64,000 bases of DNA from Pseudomonadota bacterium (GTDB lineage Bacteria > Pseudomonadota > Gammaproteobacteria > Acidiferrobacterales > Acidiferrobacteraceae). Below the pieces are notes generated by a model that had not been told where the DNA came from, did not search any database, and worked only from the letters and a program-made list of their open reading frames with translations. The translations under genes and the position numbers were made by a program. The DNA is taken from NCBI GenBank assembly GCA_021777535.1, contig JAJYDN010000001.1:62001-126000 (forward strand), read 5' to 3'. Positions 17,880 through 30,789 of this stretch are shown here, one piece after another. Each line of letters starts with the position of its first letter. Within the stretch, counting starts at the first letter, position 1.

Positions 17880-19259
17880 AGTACACAAGATTCACTTCGT
17901 GGGCATCGGCGGGGCGGGTATGTGCGGCATTGCCGAGGTTCTGCACAACCTGAAGTTCGAGGTTTCCGGCTCGGACGCCCAGGAGAGCGCCAATACGAGG
18001 CGGCTCGCGAGTCTTGGCATTCGCGTCCACATCGGCCACGACCAGAGCTATGTCGATAACCAGGACGTGGTGGTCGTGTCTTCGGCCATTGCGCCGGACA
18101 ATCCGGAGATCCTGGCGGCGCGAGAGGCCAAGATCCCGGTCATTCCGCGTGCGGAGATGCTGGGGGAACTCATGCGTCTCCAGAGGGGCGTGGCCGTTGC
18201 CGGTACGCATGGAAAAACGACGACCACGAGCCTGGTTGCGAGCGTGCTCGCGCAGGCCGGGCTCGACCCGACCTTTGTCGTCGGCGGCCGCCTGAACAGC
18301 ATCGGCAGTCACGCGCGTCTTGGGCATGGCCGCTATCTGGTCGCCGAAGCCGACGAAAGTGACGCCTCTTTTCTTCATCTTCAGCCGCTGATCGCGATCG
18401 TCACCAACATAGATGCCGACCACATGGGTACGTATGGCGGCGATTTTGCGCGACTAAAGCAGGCCTTTCTCGCGTTTCTGCACAATCTGCCGTTCTACGG
18501 GCTTGCGATCGTTTGCGTCGATGACCCGGTCATTCGCGGCATGCTGACGGAAATCCACAAGCCCGTGCTGACATACGGCATAAGCGAGGACGCGCAGCTG
18601 CGGGCGCACCATGTCACGCAAAACGGCCAGCAGATGCAATTTACGGTCGCGTGTGACGGTGACGAGGACTGGCTGCAGGTGACGCTGCGGCAACCCGGAC
18701 ACCACAATGTATTGAACGCGCTCGCCGCCATTGCGGTGGGCCGGGAACTCGGTGCCCAGCCGGCGGATATCGCGGCCGGTCTCGCGGCTTTTGCCGGAAT
18801 CGGGCGGCGGTTCCAGATCAACGCCACGCAGACACAAGGTGGAACAGACGTCATATTCGTCGACGACTACGCACATCATCCACGGGAAATCCAGGCAACG
18901 CTGCGCGCCGCCCGCGAGGGCTGGCCTGACCGCCGTCTGGTGGTGGCCTTCCAGCCGCACCGCTACAGCCGCACGCACGATCTGCTCGAGGATTTCAGCG
19001 CCGTGCTGTCGGAAATCGACAATCTGTTCATCACCGAGGTCTATGCAGCGGGCGAAGCCCCTATCAGTGGGGCCGACGGACGCGCGTTGTGCCGCTCGAT
19101 CCGGGCGCGAGGGCGTCATCCGGTGTTCGTCGAGGACATTGGCGCCCTGGGCGGCGTGCTGAATGGTGTTGTACAGGACAAGGATCTCGTGTTGACGCTC
19201 GGCGCCGGCAATATCGGCCAGGTCGCGCTCGGTCTGCCCGGGCAATGCGGGAGGGGCCG

Positions 19260-19263
<4 letters not shown>
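17872..19263 (+). CDS. murC: UDP-MurNAc:L-alanine ligase MurC
   Basis: The first Mur ligase, adding L-Ala to UDP-MurNAc made by MurB. 463 residues; N-terminal [17 protein letters not shown] loop GTHGKTT at 111-117, [10 protein letters not shown], and [10 protein letters not shown] in the C-terminal domain. Overlaps murB by 4 nt (ATGATGG). Confidence 0.97.
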
Positions 19264-21826
<2,563 letters not shown>

Positions 21827-21834
<8 letters not shown>

Positions 21835-23068
21835 GAAAAGCGACTCGCGGCTGGTGGTTGGACTCGATATCGGTACGTCGAAGGTCCTGGCGATCGTCGG
21901 CGAAATGACCGACAACGGCGAAATCGAGATCATCGGTGTCGGTCATCAGCCGTCCCGTGGCCTGAAAAAAGGGGTGGTGGTCAACATCGAATCGACCGTG
22001 CAGTCGATCCAGCGGGCGGTCGAGGAGGCCGAACTCATGGCCGGCTGCCAGATTCATTCGGTCTACGCCGGCATCGCCGGCAGCCACATCAGCTCGCTCA
22101 ACTCCCACGGCATCGTCGCCATCAAGAACAAGGAGGTGGCAGACAGCGATGTCGCCCGCGTCCTGGAGGCGGCGCGGGCCCTGCCCATCCCCGCCGACCA
22201 GAAGATTCTTCATATCCTGCCGCAGGAATACATCATCGACCGGCAGGAAGGTGTGCGCGAGCCGATCGGGATGTCGGGCGTGCGCCTCGAGGCCAAGGTG
22301 CATATCGTGACCGGGGCCGTGAGCGCGGCCCAGAACATCATCAAGTGTGTGGTTCGCTGCGGGCTCGAGGTGGACGACATCATCCTTGAGCAGCTGGCTT
22401 CCAGCATGTCCGTACTGACGGAAGACGAAAAGGAGCTCGGCGTGTGCCTGGTCGACATCGGTGGGGGCACCACGGATATCTCGGTGTTCACCCAGGGGGC
22501 GATCCGGCATACCGCGGTCATTCCGATCGCCGGCGATCAGGTAACCAACGACATCGCCGTGGCTTTGCGCACGCCGACCCAGCACGCCGAAGAGATCAAG
22601 AAAAAGTATGGCTGCGCCTATGGCCAGCTGGTGGAAGACGGTGTGGTCGAGGTCCCAAGCGTAGGAGAGAGAGCCCCGCGCAAGCTTTCCCGCCGAACGC
22701 TTGCCGAAGTGGTCGAGCCGCGCGTTACAGAACTTTATGAACTGATCGCCGAAGATCTGCGCAAGAGCGGGTTCGCGGATTTGCTCGGCTCCGGCATCGT
22801 GCTGACGGGCGGCAGCGCGAAGATGGAGGGCATGGTGGAACTCGCCGAAGAGGTCTTTCATGCGCCGGTACGGCTCGGCGCTCCGCAATATGTGGGCGGT
22901 CTAAGTGGCGTCGTACACAACCCGATCTTCGCAACCGGGGTCGGGCTCGTGCTCTTTGGCAACAAGCAGGCCGGCGGGGCGAAGTTCGAGCCGGCGGGGC
23001 GGCCGCTGCCGGGCCGTATGCAGGACATCTGGGGACGCATGAAGAGCTGGTTCCAGGGGAATTTTTAA
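21827..23068 (+). CDS. ftsA: Cell division protein FtsA
   Basis: An actin-like ATPase that tethers FtsZ to the membrane. 413 residues; GLDIGTSKVLAIVGE near the N-terminus, DIGGGTTDISVF in the phosphate-2 loop, LTGGSAKMEG, and a C-terminal amphipathic stretch (IWGRMKSWFQGNF) that acts as the membrane targeting helix. ATG 21827 overlaps ftsQ by 8 nt. It is followed by a 61-bp gap to ftsZ, the first non-overlapping junction of the cluster. Confidence 0.97.
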
Positions 23069-23129
23069 GACGGGCGGGGCAGGGGTGATTGGATAAAAGA
23101 AGCGCATTCTGCTAATAGGAGACGAGGAC

Positions 23130-24257
23130 ATGTTCGAAATAGTGGACGCGGGCGGCCAGCAGGCCGTCATAAAGGTTATCGGTGTGGGCGGGGGTGGCGG
23201 CAACGCCATCGATTACATGATGCGCTCGAACATCGAAGGGGTGGAGTTCATCGTTGCCAATACGGACGCGCAAGCCATCAGGCGGTCGTCGGCGAATGTC
23301 GTCCTGCAGCTCGGCTCCAACCTGACGAAAGGGCTTGGGGCGGGGGCCGATCCGGCCATAGGCCGCCAGGCTGCAGTTGAGGACCGGGACCGAATAGCGG
23401 AAGCCCTGTCCGGCTCGGACATGGTATTCATAACCGCCGGGATGGGTGGCGGCACGGGTACGGGCGCGGCTCCGGTGGTGGCTCAGATTGCCAAGGATCA
23501 GGGTATTTTGACGGTGGCGGTCATCACCAAGCCCTTCCCGTTCGAAGGCCGCAAGCGGATGGGGGTCGCCGAACAGGGAATTCGCGACCTGAGCGAGTAT
23601 GTTGATTCGATCATCACGATACCGAACGAGAAGCTGCTCGCTGTCGTCGGCCGTGACATGACTCTGCTCGAGGCGTTCGGGCGCGCCAATCAGGTTCTGC
23701 AGGGTGCCGTCCAGGGCATCGCGGAACTCATCACCCGGCCCGGCCACATCAACGTCGACTTCGCGGATGTCCGCACGGTGATGTCGGAGATGGGCATGGC
23801 GATGATGGGATCGGCCGTTTGCCGCGGGCCGGAGCGCGCCCAGGAGGCGGCCAGGGCGGCCATTTCCAGTCCGCTCCTGGAGGATATCGATATCGCTGGA
23901 GCGCGCGGCATGCTGGTCAATGTCACGGCAGGCGCCAACATGTCGCTCGGTGAGTTTGCCGAGGTGGGCGATACCATCAAGGAGTTCGCCTCGGAAGACG
24001 CGACGGTTGTGATGGGCACGGCCTTCGACCCGGACATGAACGACGAAATGCGGGTCACGGTGGTGGCAACCGGTCTGGGTCAGGGCCAGAAGCGCCCCGC
24101 CCTGAAGGTGGCCGCCAAGGGAGGCATGGCGCCGGACTATGAACAGCTGGATACGCCGACGATCATCCGGAACCGGCGGGACAAGGGGCAGTCGCCCGAG
24201 ACAATGGGCGCCGACTACCTTGACATTCCGGCATTTTTGCGCAGGCAGGCGGACTAG
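23130..24257 (+). CDS. ftsZ: Cell division GTPase FtsZ
   Basis: A tubulin-like GTPase forming the Z-ring. 375 residues; the tubulin signature GGGTGTG is at 106-112, the N-terminal GVGGGGGNAIDYM loop binds nucleotide, and the conserved C-terminal peptide DYLDIPAFLRRQ binds FtsA/ZipA. An own Shine-Dalgarno (TAGGAGACGAGG) precedes ATG 23130, fitting the higher expression FtsZ needs. Confidence 0.98.
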   Translation: MFEIVDAGGQQAVIKVIGVGGGGGNAIDYMMRSNIEGVEFIVANTDAQAIRRSSANVVLQLGSNLTKGLGAGADPAIGRQAAVEDRDRIAEALSGSDMVFITAGMGGGTGTGAAPVVAQIAKDQGILTVAVITKPFPFEGRKRMGVAEQGIRDLSEYVDSIITIPNEKLLAVVGRDMTLLEAFGRANQVLQGAVQGIAELITRPGHINVDFADVRTVMSEMGMAMMGSAVCRGPERAQEAARAAISSPLLEDIDIAGARGMLVNVTAGANMSLGEFAEVGDTIKEFASEDATVVMGTAFDPDMNDEMRVTVVATGLGQGQKRPALKVAAKGGMAPDYEQLDTPTIIRNRRDKGQSPETMGADYLDIPAFLRRQAD

Positions 24258-24434
24258 ATCCGTTTGTCGGGCGAGGTTCGCCGCTCGCGCCCCGGCCGGG
24301 GACCGTCCTAGACAGGGGGGCAGTTTGTCTTTAAAGTTTAACATGACGCCGGTCGCGTAAGTCTGCTGTTTCGGGGGGGCCTCCGCGGGGTTGGCAGGCC
24401 GCTAGTGTATGGTTTTTATTGCTCGGAAGTACCC
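24258..24434. other. Intergenic region ftsZ-lpxC (177 bp)
   Basis: Contains GC-rich inverted repeats (for example CCCCGGCCGGGG at 24290-24301), none followed by a T-run, so no clear terminator. An AT-richer patch (TTTGTCTTTAAAGTTTAACAT, about 24324-24344) could hold a promoter for lpxC, but -35 and -10 spacing is not convincing. No gene seen. Confidence 0.3.
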
Positions 24435-25346
24435 ATGATCAAACAAAGAACATTGAAGAATGTGATTCGGGCGACGGGCGTCGGATTGCATACGGGGGAG
24501 AAAGTCTATTTAACGCTGCGGCCTGCGCCGGTCGACAGTGGCATCATTTTCCGGCGCGTCGATACACCGAGCCTCATCGAGGTGCGGGCGTGTCCGGAGA
24601 ATGTCAGTGACACGCGCCTGTCGACAACACTGGAGCACAACGGTGCGCGCATCTCCACGGTCGAGCACCTCATGTCGGCCTTTGCGGGCCTTGGCATAGA
24701 CAACGCCTATGTGGACCTGACGGCGCCGGAAGTGCCCATCATGGACGGCAGTGCCGGCCCTTTCGTTTTCCTCATCCAGTCCGCCGGCATCGAGGAACAG
24801 AATACGCCCAAGCGTTTCATGCGCATCCGCAAGGCGATCGAGATCGAGGAGGGCGGAAAGTGGGTGCGCTTCGAGCCGTGGGACGGCTTCAAGGTGGCTT
24901 TTTCCATCGATTTCGATCACCCGATATTCCGCAATTCCACGCAGGTCGCCTGCGTCGATTTCTCGACGACGTCTTTCGTCAAGGAGATCAGCCGGGCCCG
25001 TACCTTCGGATTCATGAAGGAACTCGAAGCGCTGCGCGCGGATGGTCTTGCGCGCGGGGGCGGTCTCGACAACGCGGTCGTCATGGACGATTTCCGTATC
25101 CTGAATGAAGACGGCCTCCGTTATGAGGACGAGTTCGTCAAGCACAAGATTCTGGACGCGATCGGCGATCTGTATCTGTTGGGGCACCCGCTGATCGGAT
25201 CCTTCAGCGCCTACAAGTCTGGGCACGCGCTGAACAACCGCCTGTTGCGCACGTTGATTGCCGATGCGGATGCATGGGAGCTCGTGTCGTTCGCAGAGTC
25301 GGACCGCACGGCCGTTTCGTTTACCGAGGTCGTCCCGGCCGTGTAG
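24435..25346 (+). CDS. lpxC: UDP-3-O-acyl-N-acetylglucosamine deacetylase LpxC
   Basis: A zinc deacetylase committing UDP-GlcNAc to lipid A synthesis. 303 residues; metal/catalytic signatures [25 protein letters not shown], and [14 protein letters not shown] (His and Asp zinc ligands). ATG 24435 ([15 protein letters not shown]) matches the family start; the frame is open to 24405 upstream but without a Shine-Dalgarno. End of the classical dcw cluster. Confidence 0.97.
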   Translation: MIKQRTLKNVIRATGVGLHTGEKVYLTLRPAPVDSGIIFRRVDTPSLIEVRACPENVSDTRLSTTLEHNGARISTVEHLMSAFAGLGIDNAYVDLTAPEVPIMDGSAGPFVFLIQSAGIEEQNTPKRFMRIRKAIEIEEGGKWVRFEPWDGFKVAFSIDFDHPIFRNSTQVACVDFSTTSFVKEISRARTFGFMKELEALRADGLARGGGLDNAVVMDDFRILNEDGLRYEDEFVKHKILDAIGDLYLLGHPLIGSFSAYKSGHALNNRLLRTLIADADAWELVSFAESDRTAVSFTEVVPAV

Positions 25347-25366
25347 CCGCGGGGAGTGGTAAGAGC

Positions 25367-25885
25367 ATGAAAGGGCCGCAACGCGAGCAAGTCCGGACCA
25401 CCATCCTGATCGTAGGGCGCCGCCGTCCCTGGAAGAAACAGTTCCAGCTGACGGGGCAGCGGTGGCGCTTTGGTCTTCTGGGCGCCGCCGTCCTGGTGCC
25501 CCTTCTGCTTACGGCGGTTACCTACCGCATGTGGAGCGACTGGCAGGCGCAGGCGATTGCGGCGAACCCCGGTTCGGATTACAAGACGCTCGCCCGCCAG
25601 GTTGCCGCTATCTCGACCAGCACCCAGGCCGGTCTGGTCGTCCTGAGCGGCCAGCTGGACGCGCTGGCGAGCAATGCGGCCCGGTTATCGGAGTTGCGCA
25701 ACCGGCTCGTCGGAACGGTGGGGCTTGCGCCCGTGATCTTCCGGACCCATGCCGTGCAGGCCCCGCAATCGGCGAAGGGCGGCGTGTCCGGGCATAGCCC
25801 AGGCCCCGGCCTCATGACTTCCCTGCGTCAGCTCGCCGCGCAGTTGCGTCAGCAGACGCATGGCGGCGGGCCGAGGTCTTTATGA
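25367..25885 (+). CDS. Small bitopic membrane protein resembling the N-terminus of its M23 neighbour
   Basis: 172 residues: a short polar N-terminal segment (TTILIVGRRRPWKKQFQLTG), one transmembrane helix (about residues 29-49), then a periplasmic, probably helical region rich in Ala/Gln (TLARQVAAISTSTQAG...). No catalytic motif. The N-terminal plan (IIV-type strand, basic patch, TM helix, heptad-like region) is the same as in the M23 peptidase that starts 4 nt before this stop, so it looks like a peptidase-less paralogue or partner. ATG 25367 has GGGGAG 10 nt upstream; the frame upstream belongs to the lpxC end. Function not known. Confidence 0.75.
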   Translation: MKGPQREQVRTTILIVGRRRPWKKQFQLTGQRWRFGLLGAAVLVPLLLTAVTYRMWSDWQAQAIAANPGSDYKTLARQVAAISTSTQAGLVVLSGQLDALASNAARLSELRNRLVGTVGLAPVIFRTHAVQAPQSAKGGVSGHSPGPGLMTSLRQLAAQLRQQTHGGGPRSL

Positions 25886-26805
25886 ACATTATCGTCATGC
25901 GCGACGGGCTTGCGCGCCCGATTATGCTATCGATCGAGCGCGTGGCGGCCATGGCGGCCCTGTTGCTGTTTCTGCCGGTGGTGGCGGGCACTGCCCTTTT
26001 CTGGGCGCATGCCTGGCATGTCCGCCGGGTCGGTGGCGTGACGGGACAGGCTGCACCGGCTGTCCAGCAGGAAGCGCGGGAGGTGCAAAAACTCGCATCC
26101 AGCAGCCACCAGACCATAGGACGGCTCGCGCGTGAGGTGGGGCGCCTGACCGCCCAGACGAGCCAGCTCGATGCCATGGGCGCCCGGCTGAGCCAGCTTG
26201 CGGGCGTGCCGGTCAGTTCGCTCGGTTCGGCCGTGGTGGCGCCGCTGCAAGTCGCGACGCACGCCGCCGGCACCGGTCAGGACGTCAGCGTGGCCAGTCT
26301 CCAGGTGCTCGCCGCCGAGTTGAAGCAGCAGCTGGGCCAGCGGCAGATGGAGCTTGCCGCCTTGACGCAGGTGCTCGCGGCCCACGCCGTGCGCACCATG
26401 ACGACACCGGGCGGCTGGCCGGTGCGCGGCGGCTGGATTTCGTCTCCTTTCGGGCCGCGGCCGGACCCGTTCACGGGGCGCCCGGGCTTTCATCCGGGGG
26501 TCGATATTGCAGCGCCTGTCGGGACTCCGGTCCATGCGATGGCGGCCGGCATTGTCATTTTTGCGCAGACGGATGGCGGTTTCGGACGGCTGGTCAAGGT
26601 ATTCGATGGCCACGGTGAGGTGACGATGTACGCGCATCTCAGCGCGGATTATGTGCACACCGGTGAGATCGTCCATAAGGGGATGCTGATCGGCCGCGTC
26701 GGCGATACCGGATATTCGACGGGTCCCCACCTGCATTTCGAAGTCATGCTCCACGGCGTGCCGATCAATCCCATCGGCTTTCTGGATCTCGCCGACCGCC
26801 ATTAG
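25882..26805 (+). CDS. M23 (LytM-type) metallopeptidase, membrane-anchored
   Basis: A peptidoglycan endopeptidase or amidase activator of the periplasm. 307 residues: TM helix near residues 15-40, heptad-like region up to about 170 (REVQKLASSSHQTIGRLARE...), then a complete LytM domain with zinc ligands in HPGVDIAAP (HxxxD) and HLHFEV (HxH), so it is probably catalytically active rather than an EnvC/NlpD-like dead form. Translationally coupled to the small membrane protein upstream (ATGA). M23 genes between lpxC and secA are common in beta- and gammaproteobacteria. Confidence 0.93.
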   Translation: MNIIVMRDGLARPIMLSIERVAAMAALLLFLPVVAGTALFWAHAWHVRRVGGVTGQAAPAVQQEAREVQKLASSSHQTIGRLAREVGRLTAQTSQLDAMGARLSQLAGVPVSSLGSAVVAPLQVATHAAGTGQDVSVASLQVLAAELKQQLGQRQMELAALTQVLAAHAVRTMTTPGGWPVRGGWISSPFGPRPDPFTGRPGFHPGVDIAAPVGTPVHAMAAGIVIFAQTDGGFGRLVKVFDGHGEVTMYAHLSADYVHTGEIVHKGMLIGRVGDTGYSTGPHLHFEVMLHGVPINPIGFLDLADRH

Positions 26806-26839
26806 GGGTCCAAGTGTTCAAGTAGCCGCGCTTTTCCGC

Positions 26840-26874
26840 CATAATGCGCACTTTACTCAAGTGCGCGGAAAAAA
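26840..26874 (+). promoter_or_regulatory. secA promoter -10 and palindromic leader
   Basis: CATAAT at 26840-26845 fits a -10 element; the -35 is poor. Immediately downstream lies a perfect 8-bp inverted repeat, GCGCACTT (26846-26853) and AAGTGCGC (26859-26866), with a 5-nt loop. It ends 8 nt before the secA ATG and touches the Shine-Dalgarno (GGA at 26867-26869). A second pairing, TTTTCCGC (26832-26839) with GCGGAAAA (26865-26872), would cover the Shine-Dalgarno. Confidence 0.5.
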
Positions 26875-29556
26875 ATGGCCGTAAACGTCTTCAGCAGATT
26901 GTTTGGTAGTCGCAACGACCGGCTTATCCGCCGCATGCGGCAGAAGGTTGGGCTCGTCAATGCCCTCGAAAGCCAAATCTCCCCGCTTTCCGACGAGGCG
27001 CTGGCCGCCAAGACGGCAGAGTTCCGGGAGCGGCTCACCCGCGGCGAGTCGCCCGACAGTCTCCTGCCCGAGGCGTTTGCCACCGTTCGCGAAGCGGCCA
27101 AGCGCACTCTGGGCATGCGCCATTTCGATGTGCAGCTGATAGGCGGCATGGCCCTGCATGGGGGCAAGATCGCCGAGATGCGCACCGGCGAGGGCAAGAC
27201 CCTCGTGGCCACGCTCGCCGCCTATCTCAATGCGCTCTCCGGGAAGGGTGTACACGTCGTCACCGTCAATGACTATCTGGCGCACCGCGATGCGGAGTGG
27301 ATGGGCCGCATCTACCGTTTCCTCGGTCTGACCGTCGGTACGGTCATTTCGACCCTGGACGGGCCCGCACGGCGCGAGGCCTATGCGGCCGACATCACGT
27401 ACGGTACCAACAACGAGTTCGGCTTCGATTATCTGCGCGACAACATGGCGTTCAGCGCGGAGGACCGGGTCCAGAGGCCGCTTCATTTCGCGATCGTCGA
27501 TGAGGTCGACTCGATCCTGATCGACGAAGCGCGTACGCCGCTCATCATTTCGGGACCCACGGAAGAGAATACGGATCTCTATTCGCGCATCGATGCCATC
27601 GTCCCCAAGTTGAAGCGCCAGGACAATGAAGAGGAGGGTGGCGACTTCACGGTCGACGAGAAGGCCAAGCAGGTCTATCTCACGGAGACCGGACACGAGA
27701 CTGCCGAGCATCTTCTCGCACAAGCCGGCCTGCTCGCGGAAAACAGTGCGCTGTATGATGTGGCCAACATCAGTCTCCTGCATCACCTCAATGCAGCGCT
27801 GCGGGCCCGCGTCCTGTTTCACCGCGAAGTGGATTACATCGTGGCCGACGGCCAGATCGTCATCGTCGATGAGTTCACCGGCCGCATGATGCCGGGGCGC
27901 CGGTGGAGCGATGGCCTTCACCAGGCCATCGAGGCAAAGGAACACGTGGCCATTCAAAACGAGAATCAAACGCTCGCCTCGATCACGTTTCAGAATTACT
28001 TCCGGCTCTACGAAAAGCTCGCTGGCATGACCGGTACCGCCGACACCGAGGCTGCGGAGTTCCAGGAGATCTATAATCTCGAGGTCACGATAATCCCGAC
28101 GCACAGGGCGGCCATCCGCCAGGACATGGGCGACAAGGTCTATCGGACCACTACAGAGAAGTACGCGGCGATCATCGGCGAGATCCGCGAAGCGCACACG
28201 CGCGGGCAGCCCGTGCTCGTAGGTACCGCATCCATCGAGAACTCGGAACACCTGTCGGCGCTTTTAAAGCGGGACAAGATTCCCCACGAAGTGCTCAATG
28301 CCAAACAGCATGAGCGGGAAGCGCACATCATCGCCGAGGCCGGTCGCGAGGGCGCCGTGACGATTGCGACCAACATGGCCGGCCGGGGTACGGACATCGT
28401 GCTCGGGGGCAGTCCGGAAATGGAGCTCGCTGGCGCCGCCACCGACAGCGAACGCAACGAAATCCGTGTCCGCTGGCAGGAAAGGCACGATCGCGTGATC
28501 GCGGCAGGCGGCCTGCGCGTCATCGGCACGGAGCGTCACGAATCCCGGCGCATCGACAACCAGCTGCGCGGGCGTTCCGGCCGCCAGGGTGACCCCGGGA
28601 TGACGCGGTTCTATCTGTCGCTCGAAGACAACCTGATGCGTATTTTCGGCTCCGATCGGGTGGCGGGGCTCATGGAGCGCCTGGGCATGGAGGAAGGGGA
28701 GGCCATCGAGCATCCCTGGGTCACCAAGGCCATCGAGAACGCCCAGCGCAAGGTCGAGGCCCACAACTTCGACATGCGCAAGCAGCTGCTCGAGTACGAC
28801 GATGTCGCCAACGATCAACGCAAGGTCATCTACGATCAGCGTAACAAGTTGCTCGTTGCGGAAGATGTGAGCACAAGCGTCGCTGCGATTTTGCGGGACG
28901 TGGTATCGGATGTCATCGGCGAGCATGTGCCGCCAGAGAGCTTCGAGGAGCAGTGGGACATCGCGGGTCTCACAGAGACGCTTTCGCGCGAACTTACGCT
29001 GAATCTGCCCATCGGCCAATGGCTGAAGGAAGAGCCGTCACTGGACGAAGAGCAGCTGCGCGGCCGCATCCAGGAGGCTGCGGAAAAGAGTTACGCGCTG
29101 AAGACGGCGGCCCTTGGGGCAGAGACGATGCGCCATCTCGAGAAGGCCGTGATGCTGCAGGTCCTCGACCTGCAATGGAAAGACCACCTTGCGGCCATGG
29201 ATCACCTGCGGCAGGGGATCCATCTTCGCGGCTACGCGCAGAAGAGCCCCCAGCAGGAATTCAAGCGGGAGGCATTCGAGCTTTTCTCGGAAATGCTCGA
29301 CCGGATCAAGCGTGAAGTCATCATCACCATTCTGCAGGTACAGCTGCAGGATGAAGCCGACATCGAGTTGTTCGACGAGCAGCGGCGCATGCCGGAGGCG
29401 GCCATCTACGAGCATCCGAGCGTCCTCGTGGAGGAGGGCGAGGGCAATGCAGCGGTCCAGACTGTCGTGCGCATGACGCCCAAGGTTGGGCGCAATGACC
29501 CGTGTCCCTGCGGGTCCGGCAGGAAATACAAGCAGTGCCACGGCAAGTTGGCCTAG
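26875..29556 (+). CDS. secA: Preprotein translocase ATPase SecA
   Basis: The motor that drives unfolded preproteins through SecYEG. 893 residues, usual length. Seen: Walker A TGEGKT at 104-109, the DEAD-type [20 protein letters not shown] region, the NMAGRGTDI motif of the second nucleotide-binding fold, and the C-terminal zinc site [14 protein letters not shown] used for SecB and phospholipid binding. No secM-like gene precedes it; the leader instead has a palindrome. Confidence 0.98.
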   Translation: MAVNVFSRLFGSRNDRLIRRMRQKVGLVNALESQISPLSDEALAAKTAEFRERLTRGESPDSLLPEAFATVREAAKRTLGMRHFDVQLIGGMALHGGKIAEMRTGEGKTLVATLAAYLNALSGKGVHVVTVNDYLAHRDAEWMGRIYRFLGLTVGTVISTLDGPARREAYAADITYGTNNEFGFDYLRDNMAFSAEDRVQRPLHFAIVDEVDSILIDEARTPLIISGPTEENTDLYSRIDAIVPKLKRQDNEEEGGDFTVDEKAKQVYLTETGHETAEHLLAQAGLLAENSALYDVANISLLHHLNAALRARVLFHREVDYIVADGQIVIVDEFTGRMMPGRRWSDGLHQAIEAKEHVAIQNENQTLASITFQNYFRLYEKLAGMTGTADTEAAEFQEIYNLEVTIIPTHRAAIRQDMGDKVYRTTTEKYAAIIGEIREAHTRGQPVLVGTASIENSEHLSALLKRDKIPHEVLNAKQHEREAHIIAEAGREGAVTIATNMAGRGTDIVLGGSPEMELAGAATDSERNEIRVRWQERHDRVIAAGGLRVIGTERHESRRIDNQLRGRSGRQGDPGMTRFYLSLEDNLMRIFGSDRVAGLMERLGMEEGEAIEHPWVTKAIENAQRKVEAHNFDMRKQLLEYDDVANDQRKVIYDQRNKLLVAEDVSTSVAAILRDVVSDVIGEHVPPESFEEQWDIAGLTETLSRELTLNLPIGQWLKEEPSLDEEQLRGRIQEAAEKSYALKTAALGAETMRHLEKAVMLQVLDLQWKDHLAAMDHLRQGIHLRGYAQKSPQQEFKREAFELFSEMLDRIKREVIITILQVQLQDEADIELFDEQRRMPEAAIYEHPSVLVEEGEGNAAVQTVVRMTPKVGRNDPCPCGSGRKYKQCHGKLA

Positions 29557-29574
29557 GCGGTAAGGAGGGCGCTC

Positions 29575-30789
29575 ATGGCGGTTGGTATCAAGGGTCTTTC
29601 GTCTCTGCGGCCGGTCCACGGTGTGCGTCTGGGGACGGTGATGGCGGGCATTCGCAAGGCCGACCGGCGCGATCTGGTGATTATCCAGTGCGATGAGGGA
29701 ACGGCAGGCGCGGCCGTTTTTACGCAAAGCCAGTTTGCGGCGCCGCCCGTTCTGCTTGCGAAGGCGCATCTCGGCCTTGCTGCGCCGCGCGCGCTCATCA
29801 TCAATACGGGTTACGCGAATGCCGCAACGGGCGAGCAGGGGCTTGAGGATGCGCGGGCGTGCTGCCAGGCCGTGGCGAGCCACCTGAACTGCGCCGTCGA
29901 GGAAGTGCTGCCGTTTTCGACCGGCGTCATCGGCGAGCGCATTCCGGTGGATCGCATCGTTTCTGCGGTTCCGGCCGCCCTTGCGGCCGCCTCGGCCGAG
30001 GGGTGGAACGAGGCCGCATCCGGCATCATGACCACCGACACCGTGCCCAAGGGCGTCTCTGTCACGCTGACGGCCGGCGGCCGCGAAGTCACCATAACAG
30101 GGATCGCCAAGGGGTCCGGCATGATCCATCCCAACATGGCCACCATGCTGTCTTTCGTGGCCACCGATGTGGCGGCGGAGGCAGCCGTCTTGCAGGCCGC
30201 GTTAAAGCGGGTGGTCGCGACGACGTTCAATGCGATTACCGTCGACGGCGATACGTCCACGAACGATGCCCTCGTGCTGCTCGCGACCGGCCGTTCGGAT
30301 GTCCTGCTCGAATCGTCCGGACCGGTATGGGATGCCTTCGTGGAAGCGCTTGAGCGTGTATGTAGGACGCTTGCCCAGGCGATCGTGCGTGACGGCGAAG
30401 GCGCCACGAAGTTTGTCGAGATCCAGGTAACGGGGGGCCGCTCGGCCGAAGAGTGCCGTGCCGTCGCCGACACGATCGCGCTGTCGCCGCTTGTGAAGAC
30501 CGCGCTCTTTGCCAGTGATCCGAACTGGGGCCGTATCCTCGCGGCCATCGGGAGGGCGCCGATCGCACCTCTCGATACGCGCGACATCGTTGTCATGCTG
30601 GGCGATGCCTGCGTCTTCCGCAATGGCGCGGTCGATCCCGGATACAGTGAAGAATGGGGCCGCCGCGCCTTTGCGGGCGAAGAGATCCACATTCGTGTCG
30701 ACCTCGGGCAAGGCGACGCCAGTGCCACGGTATTTACGAGCGATCTCTCGTACGAATACGTGCGCATCAATGGTTCCTATCGCACTTAA
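29575..30789 (+). CDS. argJ: Bifunctional glutamate N-acetyltransferase / ornithine acetyltransferase ArgJ
   Basis: Recycles the acetyl group from N-acetylornithine to glutamate in arginine synthesis. 404 residues. The self-cleavage site that generates alpha and beta chains is visible in HPNMATMLSF, with T190 as nucleophile. Other motifs: FSTGVIGERIP, TTDTVPKG, and TVDGDTSTND. Strong Shine-Dalgarno TAAGGAGGG upstream. The last 20 nt overlap the Nudix fusion gene. Confidence 0.96.
   Translation: MAVGIKGLSSLRPVHGVRLGTVMAGIRKADRRDLVIIQCDEGTAGAAVFTQSQFAAPPVLLAKAHLGLAAPRALIINTGYANAATGEQGLEDARACCQAVASHLNCAVEEVLPFSTGVIGERIPVDRIVSAVPAALAAASAEGWNEAASGIMTTDTVPKGVSVTLTAGGREVTITGIAKGSGMIHPNMATMLSFVATDVAAEAAVLQAALKRVVATTFNAITVDGDTSTNDALVLLATGRSDVLLESSGPVWDAFVEALERVCRTLAQAIVRDGEGATKFVEIQVTGGRSAEECRAVADTIALSPLVKTALFASDPNWGRILAAIGRAPIAPLDTRDIVVMLGDACVFRNGAVDPGYSEEWGRRAFAGEEIHIRVDLGQGDASATVFTSDLSYEYVRINGSYRT

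Noticed and set aside
26806-26874. secM-like regulatory peptide upstream of secA
   Set aside because: The gap of 69 bp has no ORF with a signal peptide and arrest motif.
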